Of a stretch of 46,495 nucleotides of DNA, positions 30,346 through 38,805 are shown piece by piece (position 1 is the first letter of the stretch; every line of letters starts with the position of its first letter). The stretch spans positions 1 through 46,495 of the forward strand of contig JAFXJH010000033.1 of assembly GCA_017532425.1 (NCBI GenBank), read 5' to 3'. Below the pieces are notes generated by a model. It did no database searches and was not told where the DNA came from. It was given only the letters and a program-made list of their open reading frames with translations. The DNA is from Clostridia bacterium. GTDB taxonomy: Bacteria > Bacillota > Clostridia > Oscillospirales > CAG-272. Made by a program: the position numbers and the translations under genes.

Positions 30346-32118
30346 TTATTGTTTTGTGACTCTTAGAGAGTATGTTCCAGATGCAGTCCAAACATATCCA
30401 CGAACACGTAAATATACTGTTTGACCCTCAAATAACTGATATTCAATTTTGAAGTTTGAAGAACCGTTTCCATCGTCATTGAAAGCGAGACGTCCACTAA
30501 CGCTTCGTGCAGGTACTATTGACGAAAAAAGTTCACCGTAAGTATCAAAAGAATTTTCAGTATAGAAAGCATATATACCATCACTCGGTGCGGTAAATTG
30601 ATACCAATGGTATTCTCCTCGGTTTATGTATCCGGGCATACTGCTATCTACGCCAATAGTTTTAAGAGTACTTGTATTTACATCTGGAAGATAATTATTT
30701 CCTCTGTTTAAAGCATTAGATATATCGTCTGTGTCTGTTATACCATAAATTGTACCATGAACTATTGAAGATGAGTTCCATGAGTAAATAGTATCGGAAG
30801 TATAAAGATATTCCTCTTGAACATAAGGAGTGAAGTCAAAAAAATCATAATCCGCATTATCTATGGTGAGTGTTCTAGATATGTATGTATATGTAGATGT
30901 TATTCTAACAACTTCATTAGTTCCAGTTGCATCACATGCTTCCAATGCAGTCTGTAAATTAAGAATATAGTTTAATAAGTTTTCTTTTGTTGTTATAACT
31001 TCGTCACTAGGAGCGAAAAATAATGATAGTATTGAAGTTGCTTCTTGCATATTTGAAAGTATTTCACCAGTGGCTTTTATAGCAGCTGTGGTGGGATCAA
31101 CGAAAGAAATAATTAGAGTTGTTGTTGACAAGGTTTCTTCGATAATTTCCCATGTCATACGATTACGATTATTATTTTTTAGTTCTTCATATACCAGATC
31201 ATATAGATCATCTAGAATATCTCTTATTTCATTACGTAGTCCTATATCCCATACGTAAACAACTACATGCTCTATTGGTTCTCTTGTTGTAAAATATTCC
31301 GTGAATGGATTTTCAAAAGCTCTATCGGTAATTATTCCATATGATGTATATCCTACTTGTACTTCTGAACTTTGGCTACAAGGTTCAATGCCACAAGGAT
31401 CATAGTCGGAAACCCAAAGAGCTGCTTTGGCGCCTTTATCATACTTTAGGCTTGATATGGATGCATTTTCTGCAGTGTAAGATACGGATACAGAAAGATT
31501 GTAGTATACAGAATCGTTGCAGGCATCATTGTATGAGTATATGCGCAAATAATATGTTCCGGCTGAAAGTGTTGTTGCGATGGATTCATTGTTGTTACTT
31601 GATTTTTTTGAAGATTCTTTGAGAATAATATCATCTTCCTTTGCATTGATTTTGTTCTCGTGCTGATTTAAGTCAAGATCGTAGTCACATCCTGATGGAA
31701 TGTTTGTGAGAGAAATGGTTACATTTGCATTTCCAAAAAGATCTAATCTATAACAATCTTCATCTACGTTTCTTTCGATTGCACCCCAAAACCACGTTTC
31801 TCTGTGTAAAGAAGCATTGATGTTGCATGAAAAGTTTGCTGGTCGTGCAGAAGGTTGCGAATTTAATCTGGTAGCATTGGAAAATGAGTTATTACTTTCG
31901 TATTGATCTTTTTCCTCGGCCGCCATAGTACTGTATTCATTCTCGTCAATAAGAATTTCATATTCTCCATAGCACGGAGTTTTAGAGTTAGTTTTGATTG
32001 GTTCTATCGGTTCTGTTTCTGTTGTTAAGTTTCCTTCTATTTCCTCTGCGAGTACAGTTAATGGAAGCACAGAAATAGTTAATATAACAGTTAAAACTAT
32101 AGATATAATTTTTTTCAT
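30346..32118 (-). CDS. secreted protein with two PPC-type domains, function unknown
   Basis: The 590-residue protein has a signal peptide (KKIISIVLTVILTISVLPLTVLA), then a bacterial pre-peptidase C-terminal-like (PPC) domain at about 75-215 (DQYESNNSFSNATRL, DEDCYRLDLFGNANVTI, LSAGTYYLRIYS). An unfamiliar middle (about 215-470) contains two hydrophobic-helix runs (TTTLIISFVDPTTAAI; SILSLFFAPS). A second PPC-like domain lies at about 490-590 (YINRGEYHWYQFTAP, YLRVRGY, GTYSLRV). No peptidase or other catalytic motif is visible. The gene is noticeably richer in A and T and in codons such as ATA, TTA and AGA than its neighbours, a possible sign of transfer. It is first in a two-gene unit. Confidence 0.75.
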   Translation of the reverse strand: MKKIISIVLTVILTISVLPLTVLAEEIEGNLTTETEPIEPIKTNSKTPCYGEYEILIDENEYSTMAAEEKDQYESNNSFSNATRLNSQPSARPANFSCNINASLHRETWFWGAIERNVDEDCYRLDLFGNANVTISLTNIPSGCDYDLDLNQHENKINAKEDDIILKESSKKSSNNNESIATTLSAGTYYLRIYSYNDACNDSVYYNLSVSVSYTAENASISSLKYDKGAKAALWVSDYDPCGIEPCSQSSEVQVGYTSYGIITDRAFENPFTEYFTTREPIEHVVVYVWDIGLRNEIRDILDDLYDLVYEELKNNNRNRMTWEIIEETLSTTTLIISFVDPTTAAIKATGEILSNMQEATSILSLFFAPSDEVITTKENLLNYILNLQTALEACDATGTNEVVRITSTYTYISRTLTIDNADYDFFDFTPYVQEEYLYTSDTIYSWNSSSIVHGTIYGITDTDDISNALNRGNNYLPDVNTSTLKTIGVDSSMPGYINRGEYHWYQFTAPSDGIYAFYTENSFDTYGELFSSIVPARSVSGRLAFNDDGNGSSNFKIEYQLFEGQTVYLRVRGYVWTASGTYSLRVTKQ

Positions 32119-32160
32119 AATAATAAATCCTTTCGGTTATACTTTGTATTTCTTCCATAA

Positions 32161-32203
32161 AAATTTGCACAGAGCCCGAAAGTATAAAATTTTCGGGCTC
32201 TGT
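32161..32203 (-). terminator. rho-independent terminator of the SPFH operon
   Basis: ACAGAGCCCGAAA (32169-32181) pairs with TTTCGGGCTCTGT (32191-32203), a 13-bp stem. On the minus strand it is followed by GCAAATTTTT. Confidence 0.85.
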
Positions 32204-32242
32204 ATTTAACTGATGATAAATTTAAATAGTCAAATTATCCGA

Positions 32243-33208
32243 TTACTTCTTATCACCGATAAGCTCGTTCGACGATGCGAGAAGACTTGCGATAGACTGA
32301 ATTTCGGAAGGAATGATGATCTTTGTAGCCTGGCCGTCTGCAACCTTTTCCATGGATTCAAGGCTCTTGAGTATGAGCGATTCCTTGGAAGCGCCTGCTT
32401 CGTTGATCATCTTGATACCGTCAGCGGTAGCCTGCTGTACCTTGAGAATAGCCTCTGCTTCACCTTCAGCTTCAAGGATCTTTGCTTCCTTCTGTGCGGC
32501 TGCGCGAAGGATCTGAGCCTGCTTTTCAGCCTCTGCCTTAAGAATTGCCGATTCCTTCTGACCTTCTGCGATAAGAATTGCCGACTTCTTTTCTCCCTCT
32601 GCACGGAGAATAGCTTCACGGCGCTCACGCTCTGCCTTCATCTGCTTTTCCATCGCTTCCTGGATTTCGCGGGGGGGCATAATGTTCTTGAGCTCTACGC
32701 GGTTAACCTTGATACCCCAAGGGTCGGTAGCTTCGTCGAGGATAGCGCGCATCTTGGTGTTGATAACGTCACGAGAGGTGAGTGTAGCGTCAAGCTCGAG
32801 GTCACCGATGATGTTACGGAGTGTTGTTGCTGTGATGTTTTCGATAGCTGCGATAGGATTTACGTGACCGTATGCGAAGAGCTTGCAGTCTGTGATCTGA
32901 TAGAATACAACGGTGTCTATCTGCATCTTAACGTTATCGCTTGTGATAACCGGCTGGGGAGGGAAGTCTGCAACCTGTTCCATAAGAACGATGTTTTTTG
33001 CGATCTTGTCGATGAATGGCGCTTTGAATCTTACGCCGGTCTGCCAAGTGGTGTGGTACTTACCGAGTCTTTCGATAACTACTGCGTGTCCCTGGGGAAC
33101 GATCTTCAGACACGCGATGAAGATGATGAGAATAAGCGCGATAACTACACAGAAAATAACTGTTATAGGTTCGGGTTCTGCTGCAAGGATGGTGGGTAAA
33201 AATTTCAT
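32243..33208 (-). CDS. SPFH/Band 7 (stomatin-like) membrane protein
   Basis: The 321-residue protein has an N-terminal membrane segment (about 15-36), a Band 7/SPFH domain (about 38-195, with IVPQGHAVVIERLGKYH and RVELKNIMPPREIQEAM), a long coiled coil of Ala/Glu/Lys repeats (about 195-275; AEGEKKSAILIAEGQKES type) and a short C terminus. SPFH proteins oligomerise at membranes and organise lipid domains or regulate proteases; NfeD partners are typical. The gene for an NfeD protein lies 54 nt upstream in the same operon, a strong support for a functional pair. The type is close to QmcA/stomatin rather than flotillin. Confidence 0.9.
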   Translation of the reverse strand: MKFLPTILAAEPEPITVIFCVVIALILIIFIACLKIVPQGHAVVIERLGKYHTTWQTGVRFKAPFIDKIAKNIVLMEQVADFPPQPVITSDNVKMQIDTVVFYQITDCKLFAYGHVNPIAAIENITATTLRNIIGDLELDATLTSRDVINTKMRAILDEATDPWGIKVNRVELKNIMPPREIQEAMEKQMKAERERREAILRAEGEKKSAILIAEGQKESAILKAEAEKQAQILRAAAQKEAKILEAEGEAEAILKVQQATADGIKMINEAGASKESLILKSLESMEKVADGQATKIIIPSEIQSIASLLASSNELIGDKK

Positions 33209-33262
33209 AATTTGCCTCCTGTTTTAAAGCATTTTTTGTTTTGCGGATGGGTTGATGTTTAT

Positions 33263-33688
33263 TTAAATTTTTTTGCAGATAAGTTTTACTCCGGCAATGC
33301 GGATGACTTCGACGTGATCACCGATCTCTGCGGTCTCGCCGTCTTCGAGTCTCGCCGACCAACGCTTACCGTATATCTTGACCTCTCCCGTTTCGGCAAG
33401 AGAGTCGATACGCTCTGTTACGATAGCTTCTCCTCCGATAACCATATCGGTTACGTTTGTTGCAACGTGCTTGCTCTTTTTAGAGAACTTGCGCATGCAG
33501 AGGATGAATATCAGGGACACCACGAGGAATGCCGCTATCTGTATTCCCTGAGGCACCTTTAAAAGCTCCAGAACGATGCAGACTACAGCTGCGGGAACGA
33601 ACCAGATCGAGGTAAGCCCTGCCGTAAGTGCTTCTACGATAAGTGCGGTTACGATTATACCTATCCAGATATAAATCATAGTTGTCAT
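33263..33688 (-). CDS. NfeD-family membrane protein (short form)
   Basis: The 141-residue protein has two or three membrane helices (about 4-25, 30-45, 47-66) followed by an OB-fold domain at about 80-141 (GGEAIVTERIDSLAETGEV, GKRWSARLEDGETAEIGDHVEVI). It is the short NfeD form without the ClpP-like protease domain. NfeD proteins assist SPFH proteins. AAAGGAAG precedes the ATG at 33688. Gene order NfeD then SPFH is the common arrangement. Confidence 0.9.
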   Translation of the reverse strand: MTTMIYIWIGIIVTALIVEALTAGLTSIWFVPAAVVCIVLELLKVPQGIQIAAFLVVSLIFILCMRKFSKKSKHVATNVTDMVIGGEAIVTERIDSLAETGEVKIYGKRWSARLEDGETAEIGDHVEVIRIAGVKLICKKI

Positions 33689-33728
33689 AACTGATCATCT
33701 TCCTTTCAAAATCATATATTTTAATTTT

Positions 33729-34505
33729 TTAATTTTTAGAATCAGAATTAACGTAGCGATAGAAGGATATATCGTTTATAAGCGGCTTTCCGTCGGTTTC
33801 GAGCACCTCGAATACAAGAGATCTTGACATATCGCTGAGGATATCGCGTCTGTACGTTCCGTTGTTGTCTTTTATGCAGTATTCCACGTTGAAATAGTGC
33901 ATCGTGCTTCCGACGTATTCTCCGTTTGCATCCCCGTTTTCAAGGTAGGTGCTCTGAAGAAGGGTAACCTTGATATTATAGACCTTCTGAGGAGTATATC
34001 TTAACTCTTTTTTAGTAAAAGGATTCGTTTTGCCGTATTCTTCCTCGTAGCGGTCGGTGAAAAGAGTATAGTATCGAAGGTGGTCGCCGTTTTTCAGATT
34101 CTTGAAATAATTGTAGAAAAGTACGCAGCAGCTTCCGAATTCCTGAGGGTCATCGATTATCTGGAAGGTCTCGTTTCCCGTGCTGTAGTAAAGCATACGG
34201 TCGAGCTCCATATATTCTTCATCCTTTTCGATGTCCTCGTTATAGTTGGGCGTGCCGAAATACTGATCTCCGTAAAAGTGTATCCACGAGTCCTTGTCTT
34301 TTTCGTTTTCACCGAGTCCGAAAAGAGCATCGAAGTCGATTATCGAAAGTATCGGAAGGATGACCAGAAGAGAGAGCACGATCGATGCAAAAATGATCGC
34401 CTTTTTCTTCTGCCTTTTTATCGGAGCCTTCGTCGGATTTTCAGATTCTGTCTGAATATCGGGAGTTGGCTTATCAATATTTTTTTCTTTGTTTTCACTG
34501 TTCAT
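33729..34505 (-). CDS. single-span membrane protein of unknown function, upstream of NfeD/SPFH
   Basis: The 258-residue protein has a basic, Pro/Thr-rich cytoplasmic N terminus, one membrane segment (about 38-58; FASIVLSLLVILPILSII) and a mostly beta extracellular domain. FYNYFKNLKNGDHLRYYTLFTDRYEEEYGK and PQKVYNIKVTLLQST suggest an NTF2-like fold, but this is tentative. ATG 34505 follows GGAGGC at 8 nt; an in-frame GTG at 34550 lies in the promoter region. Two promoters lie upstream on the same strand. It reads into the NfeD gene 40 nt later, so the three products may act together. Confidence 0.75.
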   Translation of the reverse strand: MNSENKEKNIDKPTPDIQTESENPTKAPIKRQKKKAIIFASIVLSLLVILPILSIIDFDALFGLGENEKDKDSWIHFYGDQYFGTPNYNEDIEKDEEYMELDRMLYYSTGNETFQIIDDPQEFGSCCVLFYNYFKNLKNGDHLRYYTLFTDRYEEEYGKTNPFTKKELRYTPQKVYNIKVTLLQSTYLENGDANGEYVGSTMHYFNVEYCIKDNNGTYRRDILSDMSRSLVFEVLETDGKPLINDISFYRYVNSDSKN

Positions 34506-34540
34506 ATATACAGCCTCCGTGAGACTTTTTTCTATTATAT

Positions 34541-34569
34541 ATATTACCACAGTATAATGGATTTTTCAA
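34541..34569 (-). promoter_or_regulatory. proximal promoter of the SPFH operon
   Basis: On the minus strand TTGAAA (plus 34564-34569), 17-nt spacer, TAATAT (plus ATATTA 34541-34546), about 35 nt ahead of the ATG at 34505. Confidence 0.6.
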
Positions 34570-34634
34570 TGCTTTTACACAAATATATTTAATAATTTTA
34601 GCGGTGTGAAGCACTAAACCTTTATGATGATTTG

Positions 34635-34663
34635 ATTATAGCACACAATCACAAGATTGTCAA
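34635..34663 (-). promoter_or_regulatory. distal promoter with perfect sigma-70 consensus
   Basis: On the minus strand a perfect TTGACA (plus TGTCAA 34658-34663), exactly 17 nt, and a perfect TATAAT (plus ATTATA 34635-34640). It would give the SPFH operon a second start with a leader of about 120 nt, or drive a short separate RNA. Confidence 0.75.
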
Positions 34664-34740
34664 TAGGAATTTTGAAATTTCTTAAAATTTTTTTAAAAAT
34701 CAAAAAAAATCGCCTCTGATGTGAAATTTTGATGAAAAAC

Positions 34741-34769
34741 TTGACAAAATGAATTCGTATGGTTATAAT
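34741..34769 (+). promoter_or_regulatory. promoter of the acyl-activating enzyme, perfect consensus
   Basis: Perfect TTGACA (34741-34746), 17-nt spacer and perfect TATAAT (34764-34769). An ATG at 34749 that opens an in-frame extension lies inside the promoter and is rejected as a start. Confidence 0.85.
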
Positions 34770-34808
34770 GATTATAATATATGCAATATTCGGAAGGAGC
34801 TATTGATT

Positions 34809-36518
34809 TTGGAATACGTTTTTGAAGAAAAAGCAGCAAAAGATATAAGACACCTCGTCTATTCGAGCGCCGAAAAATACGGTGAAAAAGATCTTTATAT
34901 CTACACAAGAAACAAGCAACGCTACAATTACAAATATAACGACCTCAAAAATAATATGAACTATCTCGGTACGGCATTTGCAAAGCTCGGTATTATGGGC
35001 GGAACGGTTGCAGTTATCGGTGATAGCCATCCTATGTATTTTACAACCTACTATGCTACTGTCAACGGTAACGGTATTATTATCCCGCTTGACAAGGAGC
35101 TTGCAGATGAGGAGATAGTAAACTTCCTTAATCTTGCAAAGGCTGATGCAGTAGTATATACCGAAAGCTTTAACAACAGACTTGCCAAAAACGCAGATAA
35201 GCTTCCCGGAATAAAATATTTCATTCCGATATATATCGATACCGAAAAAGAGATAACTGACAGAACCCGCGGAATGGATGAGCTTCTCGCGCTCGGTAAA
35301 GAGGCACTTGAGGGCGGCGATACTACATATACCGGCGTTGAGATCGATATGGAAAAGTGCTGCGCAATAATCTTTACCTCGGGAACGACCGGAACAAGTA
35401 AGGGTGTAATGCTCTGTCAGAGAAACCTCGTAACGGCAACAAACTCGTCTTGTACGACTATGTCCTTTATGACCTGCCACGAGTCGCTTCTCTCGGTGCT
35501 CCCTCCCAACCACACCTATGAAATGACCTGCGGACACCTTGCGGCTACAAATAAGGGTATGACCTCTTATCTTAACGAAAGCCTCAAATACGTTACGAGA
35601 AACCTTACTTCCTTCAAGCCGACCGTTATGGCACTTGTTCCTCTCTTTGTTGAGACCTTCCACAAGAGAATTTGGGATAACATAAGATCAAAGGGCCTTG
35701 AAAAGAAGGTAAGATTTGCAATGAAGCTCAGTAACTTCTGCGGATTTTTCGGAATAGATATCCGCAAGAAGCTCTTTGGCGAGATACTTTCGGCATTCGG
35801 CGGAAATCTTAAATATCTCGTATGCGGCGGTGCACCTATAGATAAGGAAATAATCAAGGATTTCAGAGCTTTCGGCGTGAGAGTGCTTGAGGGCTACGGA
35901 ATTACGGAATGCTCTCCTCTCGTTGCGGTAAATATCGGCGGACACGAGCGCTTCGGCTCTGTAGGTTGGCCGGTTGACGGATGTCAGGTCAAGATCGAGC
36001 CCGAGGAAGGACAGAAGTGCGGAAAATACGACGTCGGTGAGATCCTTGTAAAGGGTGACAACGTAATGCTCGGATACTATAACAATCCCGAAGCGACCGC
36101 AGAGGTATTTACCGAGGACGGATGGTTCCGTACGGGCGACTACGGTTACGTAGACGATGAAAATTACGTATTTATCACAGGACGTAAAAAGAATATAATT
36201 ATTCTCAGTAACGGAAAAAATATCTATCCCGAAGAGATAGAAAGCTATCTTGCGCATATAGATATAATCAAGGAATGCGTTGTTATCGGTAAGGAAAACG
36301 CTGCGGGCGAAGTGGTCATCACAGCTATGGTATATCCCGATCCCGAAAAGAACGAGGGCCTTTCAAACGATGAGATACTTGCAAAGATCAAGGAAGAGAT
36401 CAATATCGTAAACCGCAAGCTTCCCGTATTCAAGCAGGTACACGAGGTAGTTCTTCGCGATACTGAATTCGAAAAGACGACCTCCAGAAAGATCAAGAGA
36501 CACACCATAAATAAATAA
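34809..36518 (+). CDS. AMP-binding acyl-CoA/acyl-ACP synthetase
   Basis: The 569-residue protein is an ANL-family adenylating enzyme of the long-chain fatty acyl type. P-loop TSGTTGTSKG (from Thr190), A4-A5 motif GYGITECSPLVAVN, FRTGDYGYVDDE with the ribose-binding Asp, GRKKNIIILSNGKNI hinge, and C-terminal TTSRKIKRH with the catalytic Lys. It activates a fatty acid as acyl-AMP and passes it to CoA or to an acyl carrier protein; the ACP gene 53 nt downstream makes the ACP acceptor attractive. TTG 34809 is chosen because AAGGAG at 34794-34799 is 9 nt upstream; a TTG at 34803 would be too close. No membrane segment is evident. Confidence 0.88.
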   Translation: MEYVFEEKAAKDIRHLVYSSAEKYGEKDLYIYTRNKQRYNYKYNDLKNNMNYLGTAFAKLGIMGGTVAVIGDSHPMYFTTYYATVNGNGIIIPLDKELADEEIVNFLNLAKADAVVYTESFNNRLAKNADKLPGIKYFIPIYIDTEKEITDRTRGMDELLALGKEALEGGDTTYTGVEIDMEKCCAIIFTSGTTGTSKGVMLCQRNLVTATNSSCTTMSFMTCHESLLSVLPPNHTYEMTCGHLAATNKGMTSYLNESLKYVTRNLTSFKPTVMALVPLFVETFHKRIWDNIRSKGLEKKVRFAMKLSNFCGFFGIDIRKKLFGEILSAFGGNLKYLVCGGAPIDKEIIKDFRAFGVRVLEGYGITECSPLVAVNIGGHERFGSVGWPVDGCQVKIEPEEGQKCGKYDVGEILVKGDNVMLGYYNNPEATAEVFTEDGWFRTGDYGYVDDENYVFITGRKKNIIILSNGKNIYPEEIESYLAHIDIIKECVVIGKENAAGEVVITAMVYPDPEKNEGLSNDEILAKIKEEINIVNRKLPVFKQVHEVVLRDTEFEKTTSRKIKRHTINK

Positions 36519-36571
36519 TTAATTTAGTTAATAGAAATTAATTAAATCACATATAAAGGAGAAACTGAAAT

Positions 36572-36811
36572 ATGAACGAACTTTTTGACAAGGTAAAGAC
36601 TATACTTGTGGAGAATCTTCACGTAGATGAGTCTGAGATCACACCCGAAGCTGAGCTTATCAACGATCTCGGAATCAGCTCTCTTGAGCTTGCTGACCTT
36701 ATCTGCCTTTGCGAAGAAGAATTCGACATAACAATCGAAGATGACGATATTCATAAGTTTATTACCGTTGAAGACGTAGTGAACTATCTTTCCGATGCTA
36801 CAGAAAAGTAA
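36572..36811 (+). CDS. acyl carrier protein
   Basis: The 79-residue acidic protein has the four-helix carrier pattern: LFDKVKTILVENL, PEAELINDLGISSLELADL, IEDDDIHKFITVEDVVNYL. The phosphopantetheine Ser is Ser37 in GISSLEL; the usual Asp of the DSL motif is Ser36. Acyl carrier proteins hold acyl chains as thioesters. It probably accepts the acyl group activated by the preceding enzyme, since no other fatty-acid synthesis genes are near. AAAGGAGA precedes the ATG. Confidence 0.9.
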   Translation: MNELFDKVKTILVENLHVDESEITPEAELINDLGISSLELADLICLCEEEFDITIEDDDIHKFITVEDVVNYLSDATEK

Positions 36812-36827
36812 GTAATAGCGGAAATAC

Positions 36828-36890
36828 CGACCGACCGTAATAACAAAGCGGTCGGTCGCTCTCATAGCGGAGAAACGCTGCTATGAGAGC
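36828..36890 (+). other. two back-to-back hairpins between ACP and NERD-like genes
   Basis: CGACCGACCG (36828-36837) pairs with CGGTCGGTCG (36849-36858), and directly after it GCTCTCATAGC (36858-36868) pairs with GCTATGAGAGC (36880-36890). Neither has a T tract. The pair may stabilise the ACP mRNA or reduce read-through into the next gene. Confidence 0.65.
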
Positions 36891-36926
36891 CTTGTAACAA
36901 AGTTTAATGATAAGGAGAATGTAAAA

Positions 36927-37727
36927 ATGGCAGTACTCAGTAATGGCTTCACACCGCTTGTTTGCGTGACACTCGTTATACTTGCGATCGCGGCACTTGC
37001 GATCCTGGTCTATCTTATTCCTGAAATAATAAAATATTATAAGGTGAATAAGCTTAATAAAAGCCGTATAAGAGATAAACGGTTTGCGTCCGAGCTGCTT
37101 TCTCTTTATTTTAAAAATAACGTTGTAAAAAATCCCTATCTTCTCAGAAGCGATAAGGACGCCAGACCGGATGCCGATCTTGTAGTGGTATGCGAGGGCG
37201 GAATCGTGGTGATCTCGGTAGAAGACCGCCCGGGATTCTATGAAACACCCAAGAAGGGAATATGGACACTCAGCAATTACGGCGAGGTAAAGCGTATCCC
37301 GAATCTTTTCGAGCGCGGAATGTTTTACGTAAGTGCGTGCGCGAATATTGCGAGAAGAAACGGAATATCCTGCCCGATATTCAACCTTGTTCTTCTTTCG
37401 GACGATACAGCCGATTATGATAAGGGCACGGGCGACGGAGTTATAACGAACGATATACTCGTAGCTTGTATCAGAAGCATAAAGCGTAAGGCAAAGATAA
37501 CGACCGAAGAGGTTGCAAAGCTTGTAGAGCTCTTGCAGCAGAATGATACCTATTGCCGCAAGCTTTTCGTGGGCAAATCCTACGACGACGGCTTTATCGA
37601 TAAGAGCGAGCCCACTCCCGAAATCGAGGATACCGCGGATATTGAATTGCCCGAGGAAAATTTTGAGAATGGTTCCGATAAAGCTGCTTCGGAGAGCGAA
37701 GATGGCACAGATACAAAAGAAAACTGA
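36927..37727 (+). CDS. membrane-anchored NERD-like protein with altered motif
   Basis: The 266-residue protein starts with one membrane segment (about 10-33), followed by a soluble domain at about 50-215 and an acidic tail of Glu/Asp/Ser. The domain resembles a nuclease-related (NERD) domain: DADLVVVCEGGIVVISVEDRPGFYE matches the Asp strand and the strand that normally bears an E-x-K motif, and GIWTL the following Trp. Here the expected ExK reads SVED, so nuclease activity is doubtful. AAGGAG precedes the ATG. It is third after the acyl-activation genes, 115 nt from the ACP. The domain call is tentative. Confidence 0.5.
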   Translation: MAVLSNGFTPLVCVTLVILAIAALAILVYLIPEIIKYYKVNKLNKSRIRDKRFASELLSLYFKNNVVKNPYLLRSDKDARPDADLVVVCEGGIVVISVEDRPGFYETPKKGIWTLSNYGEVKRIPNLFERGMFYVSACANIARRNGISCPIFNLVLLSDDTADYDKGTGDGVITNDILVACIRSIKRKAKITTEEVAKLVELLQQNDTYCRKLFVGKSYDDGFIDKSEPTPEIEDTADIELPEENFENGSDKAASESEDGTDTKEN

Positions 37728-37737
37728 AAAGATAAGA

Positions 37738-37775
37738 CCTTTGCGAAAGACCTTCGATTTTCGCAAAGGCTTTTT
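37738..37775 (+). terminator. rho-independent terminator after the NERD-like gene
   Basis: CCTTTGCGAAA (37738-37748) pairs with TTTCGCAAAGG (37759-37769), followed by CTTTTTC. Confidence 0.85.
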
Positions 37776-37822
37776 CTTTGTCTGTAAAAAATTAAGAAAT
37801 CGTAAAATAAATATTCCATCTA

Positions 37823-37850
37823 TTGACATAAAATAAAATCGTGATAAAAT
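37823..37850 (+). promoter_or_regulatory. promoter of the metallophosphoesterase/copper operon
   Basis: Perfect TTGACA (37823-37828), 16-nt spacer and TAAAAT (37845-37850). The next genes are so tightly spaced up to 43845 that it may drive them all. No inverted repeat typical of a CsoR or CopY operator was recognised around it. Confidence 0.7.
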
Positions 37851-37882
37851 AAAATCGATATTATTTTCGGGAGGTACTTTCT

Positions 37883-38782
37883 GTGTTTTTTAAAAATCTT
37901 ACCAAGAAAAATAAGATCCGCCTTATAGTTGCGGGTGTGGCTCTTGTTCTTATCGTACTTATGATCGTTGCACTTGATCTGAGACTGAAAACGGTGCAGT
38001 ATGAGATCGAAAGTGAAAAGGTTGAAAATAAGGTCAGGGTCGCGCTTGTTACCGACCTCCACTCGTGCAAATACGGAAAAGATCAGAAAAAGCTTGTAAA
38101 AGCACTTGAAAAGCAAAATCCCGACCTTGTTTTGCTCGGAGGAGATATATTTGACGATGAGCTTTCGCCCGAAAATACCAAAAAATTCATTTCGGCGATA
38201 GCGGATAAATATCCATGCTACTACGTGACGGGAAATCACGAATTTATGTGCAGCGACGAGATATTCCTCAGCTATATGAATTTCCTTGAGGAAAAGGGTG
38301 TTACCATACTTAAAGGAAGCGCGGAAACCATCGAAATAAACGGCGAAAAGATAAATATCTGCGGTATTGACGACCCGACTCTGCGTAACGTAGAGGGATA
38401 TAACTATTTTGCCGGAGACAAGCGTACGGTTGACGGAAAGGGCGACTACGATTGGTACGGACAGCTCGATCTGATCGATGAGATAGCACAAAACGGAAAC
38501 TATACTCTCTTGCTCAGCCACAGACCCGAGCGCTTTGAAAAATATGCGGAATATGATTTTGACCTCGTGCTCTGCGGTCACGCGCACGGAGGACAGTTCA
38601 GAATTCCTTTACTTATGAACGGACTTTACGCTCCGAATCAGGGATTTTTTCCGGAGTATGCGGGCGGAAGATATGACAGCGGGGATATGACAATGATAGT
38701 CAGCAGAGGACTTGCAATCGAATGCACCTTCCTGCCGAGAATATTCAACCGTCCCGAGCTTGTTATAATAGACATTGAATGA
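37883..38782 (+). CDS. membrane-anchored calcineurin-like metallophosphoesterase
   Basis: The 299-residue protein has one N-terminal membrane helix (about 13-33) and a calcineurin-like phosphoesterase domain with the full metal-ligand series: VTDLHS, LGGDIFDD, TGNHEF, LSHRPE and CGHAHGG. It belongs to the YkuE/YaeI-type enzymes; some hydrolyse UDP-2,3-diacylglucosamine or cell-wall-linked phosphodiesters, others are uncharacterised. GTG 37883 follows GGGAGG at 8 nt. The copA gene begins 23 nt after the stop, so the two are probably cotranscribed. No functional link to copper is obvious. Confidence 0.88.
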   Translation: MFFKNLTKKNKIRLIVAGVALVLIVLMIVALDLRLKTVQYEIESEKVENKVRVALVTDLHSCKYGKDQKKLVKALEKQNPDLVLLGGDIFDDELSPENTKKFISAIADKYPCYYVTGNHEFMCSDEIFLSYMNFLEEKGVTILKGSAETIEINGEKINICGIDDPTLRNVEGYNYFAGDKRTVDGKGDYDWYGQLDLIDEIAQNGNYTLLLSHRPERFEKYAEYDFDLVLCGHAHGGQFRIPLLMNGLYAPNQGFFPEYAGGRYDSGDMTMIVSRGLAIECTFLPRIFNRPELVIIDIE

Positions 38783-38805
38783 AAAAGACAAGGAAATAAG
38801 ACGAA

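Noticed and set aside
34749..34808. ATG start at 34749 for the acyl-activating enzyme
   Set aside because: The codon falls between the -35 and -10 of a perfect promoter; the TTG at 34809 has a well-spaced AAGGAG.
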